Virus record (IMG/VR): IMGVR_UViG_3300046012_000091 | Coordinates: 1 to 35,834 of that record | Strand: one strand, 5' to 3' | Source: a virus | DNA: 35,834 bases | Shown here: piece after piece, positions 31,537 to 35,834 of the stretch | Numbering within the stretch: position 1 is the first letter of the stretch | Layout: each line of letters starts with the position of its first letter | The notes under the pieces: model-generated | Told to the model about the DNA's origin: nothing | Database searches by the model: none | What the model saw: the letters and a program-made list of their open reading frames with translations, nothing else | Made by a program: the position numbers and the translations under genes

Positions 31537-31706
31537 TCCCTGATAGCATTTGGGGTGGTGTAGTAGGTCTTGCCAAGCTTGAACATGATTAGCTTGCCGC
31601 GCAAACCCTCGGCTTTCAACACCCCTTTGGATAAGCCGAAATGACCAGCACCATCGGCTAAAGTCACCGGGTCATCGTCGCGGCTATGGTGGGCTGGCGC
31701 GGTCAT
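31341..31706 (-). CDS. Xis-like small HTH protein, 121 aa
   Basis: I start at ATG 31706; a GTG at 31718 is also in frame. The product reads 'VTLADGAGHFGLSKGVLKAE', 'GLRGKLIMFKLGKTYYTTP', 'NAIREWVRQCRVE', a winged-helix/MerR-like DNA-binding fold of the type found next to phage integrases as excisionase. The C-terminal half 'DSISMQSAGRGSSVTERHS' and 'RAQASIRMSLQKPNSASRN' matches the usual pattern of this family, so the frame is probably real. It overlaps the integrase by 196 nt. Confidence 0.6.
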   Translation of the reverse strand: MTAPAHHSRDDDPVTLADGAGHFGLSKGVLKAEGLRGKLIMFKLGKTYYTTPNAIREWVRQCRVEPKEQDSISMQSAGRGSSVTERHSRAQASIRMSLQKPNSASRNTSVSNTGPRRVRNP

Positions 31707-31708
31707 TT

Positions 31709-32149
31709 CTAAATCCACACGCCATATGTTTCTTCAAATTCTCTAAGTCTTAAGCCGCGCCGTGGACTTTCCCGCAGCTCGTTTCTCGCGCGTTCGATGT
31801 TTCTCTCGCGTTGAGTAAGTATCTTTACGGCAAGCGACCATGAACGCTTCGCCGCTATGTCATGGTCAATGTAACCAACAAAACGATTTCTATTTCTAAT
31901 TTCTTCTTCGACCCAATCTGGTAAGTTTTTACTAGCAAGGAATCTCAGTACTTTCATTTTCCATGTTGCGTTATTCGTTTCGATTGGGACCCCCCCGATA
32001 GTTCCCGTCGAGGGTTGTCCGTATTGAGTTTGAGTTAGGGAAATACCAGCAAGGTCAGCTACCGCTTTTTCGGTGGCCGACTTTACAGCAAGCGGCGCTG
32101 CTATCGGCGCCAAGCCCAATATTTGCAGGAATGATCGACGCGTAGTCAT
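31709..32149 (-). CDS. Tat-signal phage protein, 146 aa
   Basis: The product starts with a twin-arginine signal, 'MTTRRSFLQILGLAPIAAP' then 'LAVKSATEKAVADLAG' (RRSFLQ). Cleavage is likely near residues 20-25. The mature part is helical and charged ('KMKVLRFLASKNLPDWVEE', 'LRESPRRGLRLREFEETYG'). The start overlaps the preceding stop (ATGA). Tat signals are unusual in phage proteins; the cargo is unknown, and export of a folded product is inferred. Confidence 0.65.
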   Translation of the reverse strand: MTTRRSFLQILGLAPIAAPLAVKSATEKAVADLAGISLTQTQYGQPSTGTIGGVPIETNNATWKMKVLRFLASKNLPDWVEEEIRNRNRFVGYIDHDIAAKRSWSLAVKILTQRERNIERARNELRESPRRGLRLREFEETYGVWI

Positions 32150-32340
32150 TTTCCGAACCTGTAGCCAGAAATCTGGACGCCTGTTTTTTCTCGGTGATAC
32201 TCTGCAAGTTTGAATTCAGGAGTTTCGCGCACGAAGTCTTTATGGCCGTCGATAGTGTGCCGCTTCCGCTTCATGTGAGAGCGCAGAGAATAACGCTCAT
32301 CAAACGATTTAAGGCAGACGGGACAGCGAAACGATTTCAT
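32146..32340 (-). CDS. C2H2-type zinc-finger protein, 64 aa
   Basis: SD AGAGAGAAAG precedes ATG 32340. 'FRCPVCLKSFDERYSLRSH' and 'MKRKRH' give C-x2-C-x12-H-x5-H, a C2H2 finger like those of Ros/MucR-type and U1-like proteins. A Lys/Arg-rich tail follows. In alphaproteobacteria such fingers occur in the Ros family of regulators, although here the finger is isolated. Possible DNA- or RNA-binding regulator. Confidence 0.65.
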   Translation of the reverse strand: MKSFRCPVCLKSFDERYSLRSHMKRKRHTIDGHKDFVRETPEFKLAEYHREKTGVQISGYRFGK

Positions 32341-32361
32341 TTTCTTTCTCTCTGATTTGCT

Positions 32362-32424
32362 TTAGGCACACACGTATCTGCGCATGGCTTTGACTCTCGG
32401 TTGATTGAGAGACTGGATGCCCAT
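32362..32424 (-). CDS. Mini-ORF, 20 aa (QS-N-AMR family)
   Basis: ATG 32424 reads MGIQSLNQPRVKAMRRYVCA. A purine-rich AGGAAGA site lies upstream, inside the preceding mini-ORF's last codons. It aligns with the 15-aa peptide at 33038-33085 (shared M, Q-S, N, R, A-M-R). The surrounding DNA is a diverged copy of the 33041-33108 segment. Confidence 0.4.
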   Translation of the reverse strand: MGIQSLNQPRVKAMRRYVCA

Positions 32425-32428
32425 CTCT

Positions 32429-32491
32429 CTATTCTTCCTGTGGGGATAGTTTATTGGCATAGACTTTGTTGAGTGCTGTCCTCATTGCCAT
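32429..32491 (-). CDS. Mini-ORF, 20 aa
   Basis: ATG 32491 reads MAMRTALNKVYANKLSPQEE, ending 'SPQEE'. Its stop region carries the SD for the next mini-ORF, 4 nt away. The 'SPQE(D/E)' ending is shared with the end of the 363-aa gene at 33087, which also directly precedes an AMR mini-ORF. No SD of its own is evident. Confidence 0.35.
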   Translation of the reverse strand: MAMRTALNKVYANKLSPQEE

Positions 32492-32515
32492 GCGTCGCTT
32501 ACTTCTTGCCTCGAT

Positions 32516-33001
32516 CTAGGCCGCGCAGCTTTTTAGCCACGGCTTAGATTTTCTCTCGTCGGTCATCATTCTGATCCTGTCGGCCCGTTCGACGCCCTGT
32601 TTTCGCAGTTCCGTCACGCGCAAATGGTGCCAGACAACTTCCTCTGGCGCAGCCTGATATTGCTCCTTTGGTATGTCGAGCAACGCGGTCTCGGTGAAAT
32701 AAGTCTTGCCGCCGTCATCACTTGATCCGTGCGAATTACCAAAGGAACGTTTTGAAAGCTCTGTACCCTTTTTAATCGCAAACCATTGGAGTTGTCGGAA
32801 GCCATCGTGTGCGCCTTCCGACACATCAGGAAAGTTCTCGCGCGCGCAAGAATTGTCAGCGCCCATGAGCGCATAATCCAGGTCGTCAATCTTGGGGCTT
32901 GATAACGTATGGATGCCGTCTTGTCCGCTTCCGGCAGTTCTGTAGCGCAAAATCCGACGCGTAAGAGACGCTTCGGATTGACGAGTAAAAAATCCAAACA
33001 T
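32516..33001 (-). CDS. Hypothetical early protein, 161 aa
   Basis: ATG 33001 follows AAAGGAAAG. The product starts MFGFFTRQSEASLTRRILR, with 'DDLDYALMGADNSCAREN' and 'DGFRQLQWFAIKKGTELSK'. It then has 'GKTYFTETALLDIPKEQY' and a basic helical C-terminus 'LRKQGVERADRIRMMTDER'. No recognised family or catalytic motif, and no membrane segment. Codon pattern and SD support it as real. Confidence 0.55.
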   Translation of the reverse strand: MFGFFTRQSEASLTRRILRYRTAGSGQDGIHTLSSPKIDDLDYALMGADNSCARENFPDVSEGAHDGFRQLQWFAIKKGTELSKRSFGNSHGSSDDGGKTYFTETALLDIPKEQYQAAPEEVVWHHLRVTELRKQGVERADRIRMMTDERKSKPWLKSCAA

Positions 33002-33037
33002 TGTTTCTTTCCTTTCTACGTTGATCTTGGCAAATCG

Positions 33038-33085
33038 TCAGTCGCGCATGGCGTTGCGTCGTGCGTGGTTCTGACTCTGTGCCAT
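33038..33085 (-). CDS. Mini-ORF, 15 aa (QS-N-AMR family)
   Basis: ATG 33085 reads MAQSQNHARRNAMRD. Its SD AGGAAGA lies in the last codons of the 363-aa gene, whose stop is 1 nt upstream, so it is probably coupled. It aligns with the 32362-32424 peptide. See the repeat finding for the shared DNA. Confidence 0.4.
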   Translation of the reverse strand: MAQSQNHARRNAMRD

Positions 33086-33086
33086 T

Positions 33087-34178
33087 CTATTTATCTTCCT
33101 GTGGGGATGGTGAGGCGGATTCATTGACAACGACTTCCGAGATTGTTGGAAATTCAAGAATTGGCCGCCAGTGCGTAGGATTCCAATGCGTGCCAACGCC
33201 AACCCAATGAGGCAACCTTCTAAACGCTGACGGAGTGCCTGATTCATCTTCCCAATACGAAAGGACAGGTTTACGGCGCGGCCCACCTTTGTCTCTGCCG
33301 CCGTAAATATCCTGCACAAGAAGAAGAACGTAACTCCCATCCTTCGGCGCACTCTCAATCGGTCGCCATTCATCTTCAACAGAGCAGGGTGTGGGTGGAG
33401 CGGAGAGGGCTTCGCGAGCGCGGCGCAGATCGCCAATTGTAATTGGTACGATGGTATAATTCTTTGATATAAATGGCTCAAACTCATCGCCCATGTCGGC
33501 ACCAGCGAGATATTGCCAATCAATAAGCTTTGCGAACGGCACCAACGCCTCCCGCATCCTCCTTTCGCATCCCGTGGCTTGGGAGAGGGCGGCTTCGAGC
33601 TTGTCCTGCGTTTCGATATGCGCAGCGATCTCGGCGTCGAGTGCCTTTTCAGTTGCCGCCTCTTTCTCATTCTGCGGTAGCGCGTTCCAGTGATCGTTTT
33701 GTTTGGCGATGATCTTCCACGCTTCGTGGCTCGCCAGTAGATGCTTGTTCGTCTGTAACGACTTAACGATCAAATCTCTTTCGTCCTCGGTCACCCAACC
33801 AAGGTTGACCTCCTTATGAAGGGACACAGGGCCACAAACGCCTGGAACTATTCCGGCTTTCTTCTCTTTCAGGCGAGAGGCTAACTTTTGGACGCGCTCC
33901 ACCATCTCATCCGTCACAACGCTATTGGCTTGGGAGAGGGCGGCTTCGTCAGCGGCTTTGATTGTAGCGGCGATGCTCTCGATAAGAGGGTCGAACGCAC
34001 CGGCATCGATTATCCATTTCTGGATCGCGTCCGGGAGAACGATGCACGCCATTAACGCACGATCACGCGCGCTCGGCACTTCTCGCGGATCGCGGCTGCG
34101 CTCAAGCACGTATTTCTTAAGCTCGGCGGCCTGTTCTGCCATCTCATCCGTCACAACGCTATTGGGTGTTGAGGTCAT
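33087..34178 (-). CDS. Modular early protein with duplicated N-terminal motif, 363 aa
   Basis: ATG 34178 follows GGAG. 'NSVVTDEMAEQAAELKKYV' (residues 6-24) and 'NSVVTDEMVERVQKLASRL' (about 85-103) are a duplicated helix encoded by a 27-bp identical repeat (33902-33928 and 34139-34165). Another 23-bp repeat (33575-33597, 33926-33948) encodes the linker 'ALSQA'. The C-terminal domain 'DEWRPIESAPKDGSYVLLL' ... 'THWNPTHWRPILEFP' matches a DUF551-type domain. The gene looks assembled from modules by recombination. Function unknown. Confidence 0.6.
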   Translation of the reverse strand: MTSTPNSVVTDEMAEQAAELKKYVLERSRDPREVPSARDRALMACIVLPDAIQKWIIDAGAFDPLIESIAATIKAADEAALSQANSVVTDEMVERVQKLASRLKEKKAGIVPGVCGPVSLHKEVNLGWVTEDERDLIVKSLQTNKHLLASHEAWKIIAKQNDHWNALPQNEKEAATEKALDAEIAAHIETQDKLEAALSQATGCERRMREALVPFAKLIDWQYLAGADMGDEFEPFISKNYTIVPITIGDLRRAREALSAPPTPCSVEDEWRPIESAPKDGSYVLLLVQDIYGGRDKGGPRRKPVLSYWEDESGTPSAFRRLPHWVGVGTHWNPTHWRPILEFPTISEVVVNESASPSPQEDK

Positions 34179-34202
34179 TGGGGGGCTCCGGTGACGCAGA
34201 GA

Positions 34203-34484
34203 TTACTGCTTGCTCAGATCAATTTTCCCGTCGAGGATGTCGAACGCGCGCTTTTTGATGAATTCCAGGCCACTCATTTTCCAGCGCCCTAGAATGGCGG
34301 TATTGATGGTTAGCCAATCAGGTTTGTCCGCTCCTTGTGCGTCGCTCTTAATCGCCATCGCGTAGGTAAGCGCAATAGATTTGCGCGTGCATTGCTTCGC
34401 TGCAATGTCCTGCAAAATGACCTGCGTACAGTAGATCAAATTAATTTGTATGCTGTCGTCTACGAATGTTCTGGAGTCGCTCAT
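34203..34484 (-). CDS. Hypothetical early protein, 93 aa
   Basis: ATG 34484 has AAAGGG upstream. The product 'DDSIQINLIYCTQVILQDI', 'CTRKSIALTYAMAIKSD' and 'INTAILGRWKMSGLEFIKK' appears helical and soluble. No family recognised. It lies between the RNA ligase and the modular protein with little spacing, so it belongs to the same early transcript. Confidence 0.5.
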   Translation of the reverse strand: MSDSRTFVDDSIQINLIYCTQVILQDIAAKQCTRKSIALTYAMAIKSDAQGADKPDWLTINTAILGRWKMSGLEFIKKRAFDILDGKIDLSKQ

Positions 34485-34502
34485 CCTCTTATCCCTTTTG
34501 CC

Positions 34503-35219
34503 TTAGACGTGGTTGCCTTGCTCGGAGTCATTAGCTTGCGTCGCTGAAACCTGTGGCACGATCACGTCTGTAAAATCTCGATGTTTTATTTTCGTGATAA
34601 TGCGCGATCCGTCACGGTCAAATAGTTCGGTAGCCGGGCGCGCTACGATTCCTTCGGCTTGGAAATCGCCCCACGTGGATTTGAAACCAGCCTTCGTTCT
34701 CTCGACCATTTCTGCCAGCGTGCCGCGACCGATGATCGGCACCACGTCAAGAGCGAGCTTTTGCGCTACGTCCTCGACGGCTTCACGGCGCAACCACCAT
34801 TCGCCAACCTTCACGTCGAACAAAACAAAGTCAGCCTCCGGGCGATAGTTTCCTCCGCCTTTCTGAATTTTTGCGCCGTAGCCTTCGCCGTACAGGCAGC
34901 TGCCGTGTGGAAAAATCTCGGCCAACTTCGCGCGTTGCGCGTCCGTCTTGAACCGCGCTTCAAGGCGCGGAAGAAGGCTTGCAGGCAGCATGGCGGCGTC
35001 GGTCTTGCCGCCAAATGAAATGCCGTATTGCTTGCCGTCATCGGCGTACGGAGGCAGAATCACGCGGATATTAGTGCCGTCCACTTTTTCGGTGAACACC
35101 CATTCGTTGTTCGCCAGGTACGCGAAGGACTCGCGCGAATAGTCGCCAGCGATAAGCGTCTTGTGCTTCGTCTCCGGGTCGCGCTTAAAAACGGTGTCTA
35201 TCTTATGATATTCTTTCAT
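34503..35219 (-). CDS. RNA ligase, T4 Rnl2-like, 238 aa
   Basis: ATG 35219 follows GAGG. Nucleotidyl-transferase motifs are clear: motif I 'FTEKVDGTNIRV' with adenylated Lys45, motif III 'DFVLFDVKV' (130-138), motif IV 'AEGIVARP' (188-195) and motif V 'IITKIKHRDF' with Lys210 and Lys212. 'YGEGYGAKIQKGGGNYRP' resembles the substrate loop. The length (238) equals the core Rnl2 catalytic domain without the C-terminal domain. It seals nicked RNA, for example tRNA cut by host anticodon nucleases. A polynucleotide kinase partner is not seen in the window. Confidence 0.85.
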   Translation of the reverse strand: MKEYHKIDTVFKRDPETKHKTLIAGDYSRESFAYLANNEWVFTEKVDGTNIRVILPPYADDGKQYGISFGGKTDAAMLPASLLPRLEARFKTDAQRAKLAEIFPHGSCLYGEGYGAKIQKGGGNYRPEADFVLFDVKVGEWWLRREAVEDVAQKLALDVVPIIGRGTLAEMVERTKAGFKSTWGDFQAEGIVARPATELFDRDGSRIITKIKHRDFTDVIVPQVSATQANDSEQGNHV

Positions 35220-35265
35220 CTTCCATCCTCAATCGAGCCACAGGCTCTAGCGGGCTTGTAGATTC

Positions 35266-35319
35266 TCAGGGGCTTACACGCCGAGACATGCAAGCGTCAT
35301 TGCCATGCGCGACTTTCAT
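35266..35319 (-). CDS. Mini-ORF, 17 aa
   Basis: ATG 35319 reads MKVAHGNDACMSRRVSP, in the 128-nt gap upstream of the RNA ligase. It encloses a copy of the GCGCATGGC repeat found before other early genes. The SD is weak, so translation is uncertain; it may be only a repeat-bearing leader. Confidence 0.25.
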   Translation of the reverse strand: MKVAHGNDACMSRRVSP

Positions 35320-35347
35320 GCCACATCCAAAAGTTCGATTGCCCATG

Positions 35348-35527
35348 TCAGGGCTCACAAGGGTTTCCCTCGGCGTCGATCCAGCCAAGATCAAGACAAA
35401 TTGGACATTCGTTCTCGTCGTGTTCGAAGGTTAGTGGACAACGCTTGCATCCCATGAGACGCATACGTTCGCTCAATTCGGTCGCAACTTCTTCGGCATC
35501 GTAGGTATCGTCGGCAGCATCACCCAT
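35348..35527 (-). CDS. Acidic zinc-ribbon small protein, 59 aa
   Basis: ATG 35527 follows AAGGA at a normal distance. The product has an acidic start 'GDAADDTYDAEEVATELSE', then 'CKRCPLTF' (27-30) and 'CPICLDLGWIDAEGN' (41-44), and a last Cys near the end. Two CxxC pairs 11 residues apart form a compact zinc knuckle. Function unknown; possibly a host-interaction protein. Confidence 0.55.
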   Translation of the reverse strand: MGDAADDTYDAEEVATELSERMRLMGCKRCPLTFEHDENECPICLDLGWIDAEGNPCEP

Positions 35528-35530
35528 CGG

Positions 35531-35833
35531 CTATTTCCTTATCGGTGCGGTTGGTGCGGCGGGGAGAGGTCGCCATGCGACTGGTTTGAACATTCTTCCT
35601 GTCTTCGGATGGATAACTTGCAGGCGGTCAGGTTCATGACGAAACGCCTCATCATACCGCTGTAGAACTTCAAACCGACCGTCTCGCGGCATGTTCTCCA
35701 AATCGGTTCTCCATCCATCTGGAATCCATTGCCCGTGCTGCATGGCGGCGGCGAGGGCTTCGCGCATTCCAATTTCAGCCCAACAAGCCGCCGGCATTGT
35801 GAGTGAACGATATGGGTACTCCTTACACCACAC
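35531..35833 (-). CDS. DUF551-like small protein, up to 100 aa (start near window edge)
   Basis: The frame runs from a GTG at 35833 at the window edge or an ATG at 35797 to the stop at 35531. It may extend beyond the window. 'WRTDLENMPRDGRFEVLQR' and 'FKPVAWRPLPAAPTAPIRK' resemble the 'W-P-I-x-x-A-P-K-D-G ... W-R-P-L-P' architecture also seen in the 363-aa protein. 'EIGMREALAAAMQHGQW' is a helix before it. No known catalytic role. Confidence 0.45.
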   Translation of the reverse strand: MWCKEYPYRSLTMPAACWAEIGMREALAAAMQHGQWIPDGWRTDLENMPRDGRFEVLQRYDEAFRHEPDRLQVIHPKTGRMFKPVAWRPLPAAPTAPIRK

Positions 35834-35834
35834 A

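Noticed and set aside
32614-32997. 127-aa frame overlapping the 161-aa early gene
   Set aside because: Same strand but alternative frame; the 32516-33001 frame has the SD and better composition.

Overview
This window looks like about 36 kb of a temperate tailed phage (or prophage) with a podovirus-like virion. The likely host is an alphaproteobacterium, most plausibly a rhizobial-type member. That inference rests on the style of the integrase, the Xis-like protein and several small early proteins, not on any host gene. Packaging, morphogenesis and lysis genes run on the + strand (positions 1-28214). Early and integration genes run on the - strand (28218-35834). I see no sheath or tape-measure gene. 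Instead there are adaptor proteins, a large hub protein and two very large ejection-type proteins, as expected of a short-tailed phage.

Layout, + strand: portal C-terminus (cut by the window edge); small genes including a basic glycine-rich protein and a zinc ribbon; a GroES-like co-chaperonin; scaffold-like protein; capsid-associated protein and major capsid protein; a beta-helix-like protein; a Lys/Gly-rich protein whose mRNA carries a convincing -1 frameshift signal; short structural proteins; a GIY-YIG homing endonuclease; adaptor, collar/fibre and hub genes (9.3-15.6 kb); a GNAT-like protein; two giant virion proteins (1230 and 1040 aa), the first with a transglycosylase-like segment and the second with three tandem repeats of about 130 aa; and a long tail fibre. 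A SASA-type carbohydrate esterase with a signal peptide then sits alone on the - strand with its own -10 box. The lysis block follows: GH24-like endolysin with a C-terminal membrane segment, holin candidates, and an i-spanin with an overlapping o-spanin lipoprotein.

Layout, - strand (read from the right): DUF551-like and zinc-ribbon proteins, an Rnl2-type RNA ligase, a modular repeated protein, a chain of 15-20-residue mini-ORFs sharing an 'AMR' ending, a C2H2 finger protein, a Tat-signal protein, a Xis-like protein overlapping the integrase by 196 nt, the tyrosine integrase, an HNH endonuclease whose C-terminus copies the integrase C-terminus, a non-coding palindrome-bearing stretch that is a candidate attP, and small hypothetical, zinc-ribbon and membrane proteins.

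The most unusual items are: the frameshift cassette at 7473-7521 (slippery CCCTTTC, 5-nt spacer, 8-bp stem, then an open -1 frame without a usable start codon that ends in TGATG coupling to the next gene); the Gly-Gly motif shared by several virion proteins; the mini-ORF/repeat family of the early operon; and the integrase-tail duplication carried by the HNH gene. Terminase, replication and repressor genes are not in the window and presumably lie outside it.
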